A stretch of 64,000 nucleotides of DNA from Pontibacillus salicampi (GTDB lineage: Bacteria > Bacillota > Bacilli > Bacillales > BH030062). The notes under the pieces are model-generated. The model saw only the letters and a program-made list of their open reading frames with translations. It did no database searches and was not told the origin of the DNA. The translations under genes and the position numbers were made by a program. This document shows positions 25,390 to 34,141 of this stretch, in pieces. Position 1 is the first letter of the stretch; each line of letters begins with the position of its first letter. Where the stretch lies: contig NZ_JBHLTP010000003.1 in NCBI RefSeq assembly GCF_042434395.1, forward strand, positions 620,001 to 684,000, in the 5' to 3' direction.

Positions 25390-27108
25390 TTATTTTTTAC
25401 TTTTTTCTTGTAGCCAGCTGTTGAACTTCTCACTGCCTGCGTCCTGTTGTTGCTGATGAAGCTTATTTTTGCCGTAGCGCTGGAATGCTTGGTCACGGTG
25501 ATAACGGTATATTGGTAATGTTTCTCCTTCTGCAGAGGAGATTATATTGAAGGTAACATAACTGTCATCAGATTCCGGTTCTAATGCAATAGCTGCCAGG
25601 TTTGCTGAGACTTGTGCGGTTGGCACAACATACGTACCTTTTTCAATTTTTTTCCTCTTATTAGAAAGGTCTGTTTGGACGTTGGTTCTGTTATACCCTT
25701 CGTAAAAGCCTCCATCTTCTTTAGAAGTAACCTTGTACGCTTCCACATTTAGATTAACGTCAAAAGGAAGCTGAAATGCATGTACACCGCTGAGCTTCAG
25801 TTTTTCAATTACTTCTTTTTCACTCTTGTCAATAAAATAAGCTTGAGGTCTTTCCCTTGTCAATGTTGGGATGGCATCAGAAGAACTGAAGTATTGTACA
25901 GGGATGTCCTTTGTATCCCCTTTAGCAATATCAACGACTTCTAACGTCTCATTGTCTTGCTCTGCACGCTTATCCTCTACAATAATTTCGTCGTTATCGC
26001 GAGCAAGGAACCCTTTCTTCACAATGTCTTTCCTTGCATTCCAAACTAGCTTTTTAATTTCCTTAGCATTCTGAGCAGTAGTTTCAATGATGCTTTCATG
26101 TGTTTCCTGTTGAGAAGCTACCCTGCGTGCAAAATTTTCTCTTCCTATTCCAATTCCTCTTGATTCTACAAGAAAGGAAATAGATGGAGTAAGGCCAAAT
26201 GCGTTTCGTCCTATTCTAGGGTCTGTTCCACCTTCCTTAATGACAACATCTTCATCATCTCTTCCAGTTACATAATAGTTTCGGCTGGAATAGCCTTTCT
26301 CCTTCAATTGCTCTTGTGCGTTATCAATAAATAAATCGTTTGAGACATCCCGAATCTCTTGGGGGATGTTTAAGTTCTTACCAGATAATATGGTTATGTC
26401 ATGATACTTTAAGTACCCTTCTTCTCCTAAGTCACTGAATAATTCGTTACCTACACTGTATTCATGTGCATCAATAGTAACTTCAGGACGGTATTGGTTA
26501 TGAAGCTGGTGAATCGCCTTGACCTCTGGTAAATCAAATTTTATGTGATCCCGATTAGCATCTAATCCATTCGCAGCGTGTCGATCGAACGCATAAGAGC
26601 CATCAGGATTAACTCGAGGAACTACGATAACGTTAATCTTGGAAAGAACGTTATCCCCGAAAGACCCAGCCAAACTTTGCATAGTTGCAAGGACCCCTTC
26701 TCCGGCAGCAGGTTCATTTCCATGGATTTGTCCTTGCAGCCAAACCGTAGGCTTATGCTTATCGTATTTACCATCCTCTGCGAAGAACATGGCTGGTATA
26801 GAACGATCTTCGATAGAAGTGCCTATGTTTTTAATCGTTATGTTATCGCTCTCTTTTTCAAGCTTATGAATGAACTGCAGCATTTCCTCTTGGGTAGTAA
26901 ATGCTTTGTTGTCCTTCATAAAAGCAGGAGTAGTTAAATCTCTCTCTGGAGCAGGATATAGATTAAGTACTTGATCTGGCTGACTATACACTTTACCATA
27001 ATACGGTGTATCCTCGGCCTGCACTTCGTTCGCTGTTCCCATTGTCATACCGGCAAGTAATAAAATGGGTATGACCAAGTAGACTATGCGTTTCTTCATC
27101 ATCTTCAT
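25390..27108 (-). CDS. Secreted M14-family zinc carboxypeptidase
   Basis: About 572 residues with a signal peptide (KKRIVYLVIPILLLAGMTMG, cleavage near VQA-ED). Zinc motif HGNEP in WLQGQIHGNEPAAGEG (His and Glu ligands), DANRDH and the third ligand in TIDAHEYSVG identify the M14 family; the catalytic Glu is expected near SISFLVESRGIG. The remaining ~230 residues are a C-terminal extension without recognised domain. It probably trims extracellular peptides or wall peptides. The start was chosen at ATG 27108, six bases after GGAG; a TTG one codon earlier is possible. Confidence 0.88.
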   Translation of the reverse strand: MKMMKKRIVYLVIPILLLAGMTMGTANEVQAEDTPYYGKVYSQPDQVLNLYPAPERDLTTPAFMKDNKAFTTQEEMLQFIHKLEKESDNITIKNIGTSIEDRSIPAMFFAEDGKYDKHKPTVWLQGQIHGNEPAAGEGVLATMQSLAGSFGDNVLSKINVIVVPRVNPDGSYAFDRHAANGLDANRDHIKFDLPEVKAIHQLHNQYRPEVTIDAHEYSVGNELFSDLGEEGYLKYHDITILSGKNLNIPQEIRDVSNDLFIDNAQEQLKEKGYSSRNYYVTGRDDEDVVIKEGGTDPRIGRNAFGLTPSISFLVESRGIGIGRENFARRVASQQETHESIIETTAQNAKEIKKLVWNARKDIVKKGFLARDNDEIIVEDKRAEQDNETLEVVDIAKGDTKDIPVQYFSSSDAIPTLTRERPQAYFIDKSEKEVIEKLKLSGVHAFQLPFDVNLNVEAYKVTSKEDGGFYEGYNRTNVQTDLSNKRKKIEKGTYVVPTAQVSANLAAIALEPESDDSYVTFNIISSAEGETLPIYRYHRDQAFQRYGKNKLHQQQQDAGSEKFNSWLQEKSKK

Positions 27109-27383
27109 CAAATTCTCCTCTCTAATATGAAATGCATGCTCAGTGTATCGTCTCCGTAAGAATATTACAAAAATTTATTCTTTTCGTACTTTTGGGTATA
27201 TCGCTGCTTGAAATCGCTTTATATGGAATTTAATGGAATAATATTCCGAAATCTATGCTATTATTTGCTGTTTCATTGCTGCAAACATAGTACGCTCTTG
27301 ATAGATAATTGATGAAATTGCATAGATAGTCTCACATGAAGGACCGTCATTCTTTAGTATGTAAAGCAAGTTATAAACCTACA

Positions 27384-27420
27384 CAAAAGAGCCCTCACTA
27401 ATAAATAGAGAGGGCTCTCG
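27384..27420 (-). terminator. Terminator of the Lin0512-like gene
   Basis: AGAGCCCTC and GAGGGCTCT stem around ACTAATAAATAGA, next to the stop codon at 27423. Confidence 0.8.
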
Positions 27421-27422
27421 TA

Positions 27423-27782
27423 TTAATATCCTACTTCTACTGAAGCATTAACCATGTACATTAAGTCATTTTTGTCTTCTTTTTCAGGAAGTTCAATACC
27501 GCTCGTCGTCAACATCCCGCCATCCATTACTTCAACTTGGACGGTCCCATATGGAATTTGTTGTTTAATTGCCTCCAGGTCTACTGACTCTTTATCCGCT
27601 GGCACTGCGAGCTTCACGTGAACTTTCATGTTATCCAGATTTTCCTCCGGTAAGCTATACCGTACTCCTGGCATAGAGTTTGTATGAATGGCGTCTTTAA
27701 TAGCGCGTTCAGATGCTTTTGTCACATTTTGTCCATGCACGTCAACACCCATTCCAGTTTGAATAAATAGTAATTGATCCAT
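27423..27782 (-). CDS. Lin0512-family protein
   Basis: 119 residues matching the Lin0512 family: FIQTGMGVDVHGQNVTKASERAIKDAIHTNSMPG at the start and a regular alternation of strands afterwards (VHVKLAVPADKESVD, YGTVQVEVMDGGMLTTSG). Members form ring-like oligomers of unknown function in Firmicutes and proteobacteria. Start ATG after AAAGGAGG. Confidence 0.88.
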   Translation of the reverse strand: MDQLLFIQTGMGVDVHGQNVTKASERAIKDAIHTNSMPGVRYSLPEENLDNMKVHVKLAVPADKESVDLEAIKQQIPYGTVQVEVMDGGMLTTSGIELPEKEDKNDLMYMVNASVEVGY

Positions 27783-27972
27783 TGGTAAAAACCTCCTTTA
27801 TTAGAGTTATTTTCATTGTAACATGCAGTCGGATTCTATTTTAACTGTTAGGGTTATGTATATTAGGGAGAACCGAAATGCTCCTCATTATAATTAGTGC
27901 ATGTGGCTTATAAAAGTAAACGAAAGCGATAATCATTGTTGATGTTAGGTTAATCAATATAATGGGGAGACA
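27783..27972. other. Intergenic region, nothing recognised
   Basis: Promoter region for the Lin0512-like gene on the minus strand; no ORF or RNA seen before the degraded repeat. Confidence 0.4.
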
Positions 27973-28156
27973 GTGGAAGACTTGGATTCGAGATGGTTTG
28001 GAAGGAGTATAGAAAGAACAGTTGATTGGGCTGGAATCACTCCGCTTTCCTACAACCCCACGTCGGATGGGGCCGCGGGAATGTGGAGCTAATTCCGATC
28101 ACTCAACTCGCCTTTCAGCAACGGATCAACATTATCTCGACTTCAAGTCTTCCACA
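27973..28156. repeat. Degraded palindromic repeat (second family, solo)
   Basis: Ends GTGGAAGACTTGGATTCGAG (left) and CTCGACTTCAAGTCTTCCAC (right) are imperfect inverted repeats of the TGGAAGACTCCGTTTCGAGAC type seen in the 31.6-kb and 61.4-kb elements. The interior keeps ACTCCGCTTTCC and ACTCGCCTTTC traces of the palindromic module. It lies directly upstream of the Z1-domain gene. Confidence 0.65.
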
Positions 28157-28287
28157 TAAGGAAGCTATACAGAAATATCAACCACTTGACCTTGTCATAC
28201 GATCTAGTGCTTCTATTGGACTTTTTTCTGATGCGTAGTACAATAGTATTCGTTTCGAAAAAGATAGGATTCAGGTGAATGATGACA

Positions 28288-30462
28288 ATGATAATTGAAA
28301 AAAGAGGACATTTTTATACAACTTTAGCAAAGCAAAACGACTATGACCTTGAGTTGAAGAATGCAATGAAACAAACCGTTGTACATTTGCTGGAGCAAAA
28401 TACAACCTTAGCACGACCTGGGATGCTGCTCGGAAATATTCAAAGTGGAAAAACGAGAGCATTTATCGGAGTCATGAGCTTAGCATTTGATAATGGGTAT
28501 GACATAGCAATTATACTGACAAAAGGTACAAAAGCACTAGCTCATCAAACGTATCAACGATTAAAGAAAGAATTCTATACATTTCAGGAGCAAGATGAGC
28601 TTCAGGTTTATGATATTATGCATTTGCCAGATTTTCTTGTTGCCTATGAGCTTAATCAGAAACTAATCTTTGTTGTGAAAAAGCAAAAGCAAAATCTCGA
28701 AAGACTGTATGAGACACTGTTTGAGGAATATCCAGCACTAGGGAAAAGGAAGACGCTTATTATAGATGATGAAGCGGATTACGCCAGCATAGGATTCGAA
28801 AAGACGAACAGGGAAACAACTGAAATACGAACCATAGCAGGACAATTGGATAACATTCGAAACTGTTTGATGGATACGAGCCTTTTACAGGTTACAGCAA
28901 CCCCTTATTCGCTATATCTTCAACCGGAGAATCTCCAGGTACATGAACATAAGCGTTTTCAACCCATACGACCCGCCTTTACATCGCTCGTTCCCATACC
29001 TGACCAATATGTCGGTGGAGACTTTTATTTTAAGGAGAGCGATGAGGAATATTCTTTAGCTTCTTATGTATATGAACCTATACTCTCTGATGAATTAGTA
29101 ATTTTAAAGAAAGAGGACAGGCGACGCTTCAAGGTGGAACATGCCCTGACCAGTCATAAAGTACAGAGTCTTAGGAGGGCAATTGTACAATTTATTGTCG
29201 GAACTAGCATCAGAAGAAGGCAGCAAAGAAGGCAAGGGGAAATAGAAAAGAAGTATTCCTTTATCATGCATACGCAGATCAACAAAGCTACCCATGAGTG
29301 GCAGCGATATGTTGTAGAAAGCATGGTATCATCCCTTCAGTATGCAGCTCAATACGAACCGGACCTGATTACACCCATACTCGAGGAAACCTACCATTCT
29401 ATATGCTGTTCATTGGAGAAGACGTTTGCTCGTGATGATATTCCTTCTTTTCAACAGGTCCATGTGGATGTCCTGAGAGCCTTATCGGCAGAATATTTAC
29501 TAGTAACTACTGTGAATTCCGAAAAACAGGTGGAACAATTATTAAATGAGCAGGGAGAACTTAGGTTGCGAACCCCTATGACTATTTTTATCGGAGGGCA
29601 AATACTAGACAGAGGAATAACTGTGCAGAATTTAGTTGGTTTTTATTATGGTAGAAACCCTAAAACGTTTCAGCAGGATACAGTCTTACAGCATTCCAGA
29701 ATGTACGGATACAGGGACAGAGGGGATCTCGCCATTACTCGTTTTTACACGACACCTGCGATTTATGAAACAATGAAACAAATAAACGAGATGGATAGTG
29801 CACTTCGGAGTGCGTTTGAATCTGGAGGCCACAAAGGTGGCATCGTATTTATTCAAAAGGATGCTCAAGATCGCATTATCCCATGCTCCCCCAACAAGTT
29901 ACTACTCTCGAAGACAACAACCCTAAAGCCTTCCAAGCGAATGCTGCCAGTTGGATTTCAAACCGGTTATAAAACGTATATTCAAAAGCATATAAAAGCT
30001 ATTGATTCAATAGTGGAGGGAATATCTGAAAAGACTCCTGTACTACTTCCTGTTGAAAAGGCAGTGGCAATAATAAAGAGGATAGCGGACACCATCTATA
30101 TGGAGGAAGGATATACGTGGAATGCTGATGCAATGATTGCTGCGATGAAGTATTTGTCCTATCAATCTAGTGACCCAGCATCTTCTGGTTACGTATGGAT
30201 TATTGTTAGGCGTAATCGCACAATTTCCAGGTATGATCAAAATGGACGGTTTATTAGTGCGCCTGATACACCAGGAACCGGAGGCGGAGAAGCCCATATA
30301 GCAAGAGAAAAAGCGATCACGGTACCTGCTTTAATACTGTTAAAGCAAAAAGGGGAAAAAGAGAAAGGTTGGATGGATGCTCCGTTTTGGTGGCCTGTAT
30401 TAATGACTCCTCAAGAAACAGAGCCGGCGATTTTCGCTAATGAGGTTGGGCAGAAGGATTAG
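28288..30462 (+). CDS. Z1-domain P-loop ATPase (SF2 helicase-like)
   Basis: About 724 residues. Walker A GNIQSGKT near residue 50, DEAD-type Walker B LIIDDEADYAS near 160, TATPYS (motif III-like) and GGQILDRGITVQNLVGFYYGR...QHSRMYGYR (motifs V-VI) show an SF2-like ATPase core; the GGQILDRG...QHSRMYGYR half is the Z1 domain. Z1 proteins often sit with methyltransferases, nucleases or MutL-like ATPases in restriction-like defence loci. Here it stands alone, flanked by a repeat and housekeeping genes. The ATG at 28288 has AGGTGA nine bases upstream; in-frame ATGs at 28279 and 28282 are closer than usual. Confidence 0.85.
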   Translation: MIIEKRGHFYTTLAKQNDYDLELKNAMKQTVVHLLEQNTTLARPGMLLGNIQSGKTRAFIGVMSLAFDNGYDIAIILTKGTKALAHQTYQRLKKEFYTFQEQDELQVYDIMHLPDFLVAYELNQKLIFVVKKQKQNLERLYETLFEEYPALGKRKTLIIDDEADYASIGFEKTNRETTEIRTIAGQLDNIRNCLMDTSLLQVTATPYSLYLQPENLQVHEHKRFQPIRPAFTSLVPIPDQYVGGDFYFKESDEEYSLASYVYEPILSDELVILKKEDRRRFKVEHALTSHKVQSLRRAIVQFIVGTSIRRRQQRRQGEIEKKYSFIMHTQINKATHEWQRYVVESMVSSLQYAAQYEPDLITPILEETYHSICCSLEKTFARDDIPSFQQVHVDVLRALSAEYLLVTTVNSEKQVEQLLNEQGELRLRTPMTIFIGGQILDRGITVQNLVGFYYGRNPKTFQQDTVLQHSRMYGYRDRGDLAITRFYTTPAIYETMKQINEMDSALRSAFESGGHKGGIVFIQKDAQDRIIPCSPNKLLLSKTTTLKPSKRMLPVGFQTGYKTYIQKHIKAIDSIVEGISEKTPVLLPVEKAVAIIKRIADTIYMEEGYTWNADAMIAAMKYLSYQSSDPASSGYVWIIVRRNRTISRYDQNGRFISAPDTPGTGGGEAHIAREKAITVPALILLKQKGEKEKGWMDAPFWWPVLMTPQETEPAIFANEVGQKD

Positions 30463-30471
30463 ATGAATATG

Positions 30472-30518
30472 GAGAGAGTTGCTACTTACTTGTATGTATG
30501 CAGCTCTCTCGTTTTTTT
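30472..30518 (+). terminator. Terminator of the Z1 gene
   Basis: GAGAGAGTTGC and GCAGCTCTCTC form a stem followed by seven T residues. It overlaps the end of the convergent yrhK-like gene. Confidence 0.8.
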
Positions 30519-30824
30519 ATACTCGTATTCTTGCTTGTATAATCTTTTTAAGTGAGTGCGGTGGATAAGACGAATAGTAGGACGAATAAGTAATTGCACA
30601 CTACCTAGGACAAATAGACTTACTCCCCATGTTTTTATTGGTTCAGTAAAGTAAAAGCATATACTTCCTACAAGAAACCAAATTCCAATCAGGACATCAT
30701 TAAGCGTGTAGAGTATTTCATATGTCTTTTTAAAAAATAAATCATGGTTACCAATTTTAATATCTACATATTCCTCTTTATTATGATGTGCTGCATCTGC
30801 CTGTTGATGGCGTACATGTTCCAA
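30486..30824 (-). CDS. YrhK-like membrane protein
   Basis: 112 residues with two membrane helices. The core KIGNHDLFFKKTYEILYTLNDVLIGIWFLVGSICFYFTE...LFVLGSVQLLIRPTIRLIHR matches the YrhK domain of B. subtilis YrhK. The extra basic C-terminal tail (HLKRLYKQEYEYKKTRE) is likely cytoplasmic. TTG start nine bases after AAGGAGG. Function unknown. Confidence 0.85.
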   Translation of the reverse strand: MEHVRHQQADAAHHNKEEYVDIKIGNHDLFFKKTYEILYTLNDVLIGIWFLVGSICFYFTEPIKTWGVSLFVLGSVQLLIRPTIRLIHRTHLKRLYKQEYEYKKTRELHTYK

Positions 30825-31158
30825 AGCATACTGCCTCCTTCCAACACATAATCTATCTCTTTCATTCCCTGAACATCCAGAATTTAATCATCAATGGTGT
30901 AAGCCGAATTCCATGGCTGAGTCATATAGTGACATAGAAAAGTATCCGTTCGGTCCTTGAGAATGAAGCGTAGGAATCTTTACTTCTTAAGGAAACTTAC
31001 TATTATCTTGAAAACAAAGTCTACAAGATAAGGAGGATTATATGGAATCAACCAATTTGTATTAAGGGGATTATTTTATATAGAAGGAACGGATTCAAAA
31101 CTCCATCGTGGAACTTAGAAAGCCGTTACTACGTATAGGTAGTAAAAGGAGGGGTTCA
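30825..31158. other. Intergenic region, no gene recognised
   Basis: Promoter space between divergent genes. An AAGGAGG-like site at about 31029-31035 is followed by ATG GAA TCA ACC AAT TTG TAT TAA, only seven codons; no other ORF, RNA or repeat stands out. Confidence 0.4.
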
Positions 31159-31578
31159 ATGCATGGTGTTACATATTTTTACGCTTTATCTGCGATTGGG
31201 TTAATGTTTTTCATTCCATATTTAATCATAAAAGATTGTAAGAGGAAACAGAGTATCACTTCACTATTCAACTCTATTGCATTACCACTAGTTTGGCTAT
31301 TTGTTGCTTTAGGTGAAGTATTAAAAACAATCTTGTCTGATTCATCCATGGAAACATACAATCAAATTTTCTTTCTCGGGCTTGTTGTATTTATCGTTTG
31401 TCCACTTGTAATGATCATTTTATTCAATGTAAAAAAGGATTATCAAAAGTGGGGCGATCCAAAGGAATATAAATACGAGTGGTTATACAAAGTTCGATAC
31501 CTGTTAGTCGCAGGCGTGGGGGCACTTTTCTTAGCTGCATTATATCAATTCTATCAAATTTTCGACTTTCTTTTTTAA
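31159..31578 (+). CDS. Small membrane protein, unknown family
   Basis: 139 residues from ATG 31159, preceded by AAAGGAGGGGTTCA; an upstream start at 31108 has no ribosome site. Four hydrophobic segments (about 6-22, 35-52, 68-88, 113-135) joined by basic loops. Not recognised beyond a generic Bacillaceae integral membrane protein. A mobile element begins 28 bp after its stop. Confidence 0.65.
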   Translation: MHGVTYFYALSAIGLMFFIPYLIIKDCKRKQSITSLFNSIALPLVWLFVALGEVLKTILSDSSMETYNQIFFLGLVVFIVCPLVMIILFNVKKDYQKWGDPKEYKYEWLYKVRYLLVAGVGALFLAALYQFYQIFDFLF

Positions 31579-31807
31579 ACTTTAACACGTAATCAAGTGT
31601 GTTAGTGTATATGGCATTTATTCTTTGTAGGTTTTGGCAACATGTTTATTAGACAAGGTGTATAAATAAACGCGTTATACAGTGCATTAACGTGTATTAT
31701 CATTCAATGTTGGCAATTATCTTGAAACTGAGTCTTTAAGTAAAGGGCAGATTTCTGGAAGACTCCGTTTCGAGACTTTTCGGGGTTCGTTGCTGTTTGG
31801 AGAGTAA

Positions 31808-31930
31808 GGGGTGGTTGGGAAGCCACTCGCTTTCCTGCGGGGATGACGGCAAGCCTCCTCGAGCTAAAGCTCTGCCTGCAGGGTCTCGCCAGCCAATCCC
31901 ACGGGAGTCTCGCAGCTTCCCAACCACCCC
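31808..31930. repeat. Palindromic module A
   Basis: Perfect 16-bp arms GGGGTGGTTGGGAAGC (31808-31823) and GCTTCCCAACCACCCC (31915-31930) enclosing CTCGCTTTCCTGCGG, GCCTCCTCGAG, GGGTCTCG and GGGAGTCTCG. The inverted counterpart is at about 61694-61817. Confidence 0.85.
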
Positions 31931-32120
31931 TTCGATTATGTGAGAAACGAACCCCTATACCAGGAAGCTGTATCTTCCACCATCACTACCTATAGCAAGA
32001 AAGAGCTCTATTACAAGCGGTTATGAGCTCTATCCATACAATGGAAGCTTTGTGTTACAGTTCCTATACGTATAAAATGCACCTAATTCTGAAAGTGATT
32101 TCGAGATATTTATTAGGCCG

Positions 32121-32245
32121 AGGGGCGGAGGGGAATGGCGAGACTCCTGCGGGAAAAAGTGCAGGGTGAGACCCCACAGGACGGAGTCCGAGGAGGCTCA
32201 CCGCGCTCCCGCGGAAAGCGAGCTATTCCTCGCAGCCCCCATCCA
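32121..32245. repeat. Palindromic module B
   Basis: Imperfect arms (GGGGCGGAGGGGAATGGCGAG versus CTCGCAGCCCCC side) with GGCGAGACTCCTGCGGG, GGGTGAGACCCCAC, CGAGGAGGCTC and CCGCGGAAAGCGAG blocks. Only its right half survives in the copy at 61.5 kb. Confidence 0.75.
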
Positions 32246-32525
32246 CTCAACAGAAGTCTCGAAACGGAGTCTTCCACAAACGGGGGGGGGCTTTACTTTA
32301 ACAAACTTCGCGAACAAAAAGACCTTAAATATGCATCATTTTATACATTGATGATAATAATTAAGGTCTTTTTATATTCAAAAAATATAATGCCATTTCA
32401 TACATGGAATAACTGCCAAATACATGTTAGTTCAAGCTTTACTCCAATATATCTTTATTCTAGGCTTCGACTATTTCCTTGCATCATGTCAATCAACTAA
32501 CATCGGTTAATAAGAGAACCAAATG

Positions 32526-32560
32526 AAAAAGCGCGCATCGTCTTAGAAGCGCGCTTTTAT
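32526..32560 (-). terminator. Terminator of the sugar porter gene
   Basis: AAAAGCGCGC and GCGCGCTTTT stem around ATCGTCTTAGAA, nine bases from the stop codon at 32569. Confidence 0.85.
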
Positions 32561-32568
32561 GATAGCTA

Positions 32569-33912
32569 TTAGGCAGTGGTTGCACCACCTCTTAAATCTC
32601 GTTCAATGTCTTCCAAACTCCGACCCTTCGTTTCAGGTACGAAGCGAAGGACAAATAGGAATGCTATTACACCGATGATTGCAAAAATAACGAATACCCA
32701 AGCCGTTCCAATTGCTCCTAGCAGGATAGGGAAGGTTAACGATACAATTAGGTTGGCTAATGATAATAATAGTGTCGTAAATCCTGTAGCAGCTCCTCTT
32801 GCTTTAAGCGGGAAGAGTTCAGGAAGCATAACCCATACAACTGGTCCCCATGTAGCTGAGAAAAAGATAATGAAGATACCGAGAAAGACGACGGTCAACC
32901 AGGCGATTGTTGTGGTTAGTTGAGCTGTAAACAGTATAGTGGCCAATACAGCTAAGCTAGTTACCATACCAGCATTTCCGATTAACAGAAGCTTCTTCCT
33001 GCCCAGCTTATCTATCGTGGCAATAGCAACAAGCGTCATTAGCACATTTAAGGTACCGATACCAACAGTGCCTAAGATAGAAGCTGAATCTCCCAATCCA
33101 GCCTTAGTAAATATAGTTGGGGCATAGTAAATAACCGCGTTAATTCCAATGAGCTGCTGGAATATTGCAATGCCACTGCCTACTATTAGCATAGGACGAA
33201 CCCATTTTGATTTGAGAACTTCCCATGTGCTTTCCTGCTCGTTCTCCATTTTATTCATTTGTTCTATTTCGTCCTCTATTTCCTCTTGCTTTCTTGTAAG
33301 AGCCATAATCTTACGTGCTTCGTTTTCACGATTATGCTTCAGCAGCCATCTTGGACTTTCAGGCATAAAAAGAACACCTATCATTAGAACGATGGCAGGT
33401 ACGGCTGCGAGTCCAACCATCCAACGCCATCCCTCGATTGGACTGAAGGCATAATTGACAAGATATGCTAGAACGATACCAATCGTGATCATTAATTGAT
33501 TCAACGAGGCAAGAGCACCTCTTGAATTAGTCGGAGCCATCTCTGATAAATAAACAGGAACAATTGCTGTAGAACCACCAACAGCAAGCCCTAATATTAT
33601 CCTCCCAGTTATTAATATTGCTGCATTAGGGGCAAATGCTAAAATCAGTGATCCGATTAAGTAAATAAGAGCAATAACAAAGACAACTCGTCTTCGTCCA
33701 AACCGATCAGATACATATCCACTCATTCCTGCACCGACAATGGCACCAACAAGCAAGGAGCTTACTACGACTCCCTCTAAAAAGTTGGATAAAGGAATGT
33801 CGTTTGAAATAAATAGAAGAGCTCCTGAGATGACACCGGTATCATACCCGTACAATAATCCTCCCAGCGCACCAAAGAAAAAAATCCAACCTTTACTAAG
33901 ATTATAATTCAT
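32569..33912 (-). CDS. Sugar porter family MFS transporter (CsbC/YwtG/IolT-like)
   Basis: 447 residues, 12 membrane helices, with all sugar-porter signatures: GGLLYGYDTGVISGAL in helix 1, the loop DRFGRRR, PVYLSEMAP, PESPRWLL before the central loop, QQLIGINAVIYYAPTIF in helix 7, DKLGRKKLL and PETKGRSLEDIE at the C-terminus. It imports a hexose, pentose or inositol by proton symport; the substrate cannot be fixed from sequence. Monocistronic. Confidence 0.93.
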   Translation of the reverse strand: MNYNLSKGWIFFFGALGGLLYGYDTGVISGALLFISNDIPLSNFLEGVVVSSLLVGAIVGAGMSGYVSDRFGRRRVVFVIALIYLIGSLILAFAPNAAILITGRIILGLAVGGSTAIVPVYLSEMAPTNSRGALASLNQLMITIGIVLAYLVNYAFSPIEGWRWMVGLAAVPAIVLMIGVLFMPESPRWLLKHNRENEARKIMALTRKQEEIEDEIEQMNKMENEQESTWEVLKSKWVRPMLIVGSGIAIFQQLIGINAVIYYAPTIFTKAGLGDSASILGTVGIGTLNVLMTLVAIATIDKLGRKKLLLIGNAGMVTSLAVLATILFTAQLTTTIAWLTVVFLGIFIIFFSATWGPVVWVMLPELFPLKARGAATGFTTLLLSLANLIVSLTFPILLGAIGTAWVFVIFAIIGVIAFLFVLRFVPETKGRSLEDIERDLRGGATTA

Positions 33913-34098
33913 GCTGTTCCCACCTTTATACTCACCTGTAGTTAATATTGTTGAACACTACCTAAACGTGATTCCCTAGTATTGGTAAAAAATAAACATA
34001 TACAGGAACGTTATGTTAAATAAAACAGGCGAAAGGTGTGGAATGTATTATCGTGAATCAATCTTCATCTGACATTTTTGGTAACTAAGCTATTAAAT
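33913..34098. other. Intergenic region
   Basis: Holds the minus-strand promoter region of the sugar porter gene; no other feature recognised. Confidence 0.4.
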
Positions 34099-34132
34099 GA
34101 AAAACTCCAGAGATATAGTCTCTCTGGAGTGA
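34099..34132 (-). terminator. Terminator of the arsR-rnz-aldehyde dehydrogenase-phosphatase cluster
   Basis: ACTCCAGAGA (34104-34113) pairs with TCTCTGGAGT (34121-34130), with AAAAA on the outside (T-run on the minus strand). Confidence 0.85.
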
Positions 34133-34141
34133 AGAACACAG

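Larger units (their letters stand above)
31607..32424. mobile_element. MITE-like element, full-length copy (818 bp)
   Basis: Terminal inverted repeats: left TGTATATGGCATTTATTC (31606-31623) and right, reverse complement, TGTATTTGGCAGTTATTC. TGTTAGT flanks it at 31600-31606 and 32425-32431, a putative 7-bp target duplication. Inside are palindrome A (31808-31930), palindrome B (about 32121-32245), copies of GGAAGACTCCGTTTCGAGAC, and a terminator-like hairpin (AAAAAGACCTTAAAT...TTAAGGTCTTTTT) near the right end. An inverted copy lacking 180 internal bp is at 61383-62020. No ORF of substance. Confidence 0.85.

Noticed and set aside
31736..32500. ORFs within the 31.6-kb repeat element (and the same at 61.4-61.9 kb)
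   Set aside because: The frames run through inverted repeats and differ between the two copies through indels; no protein-like conservation.
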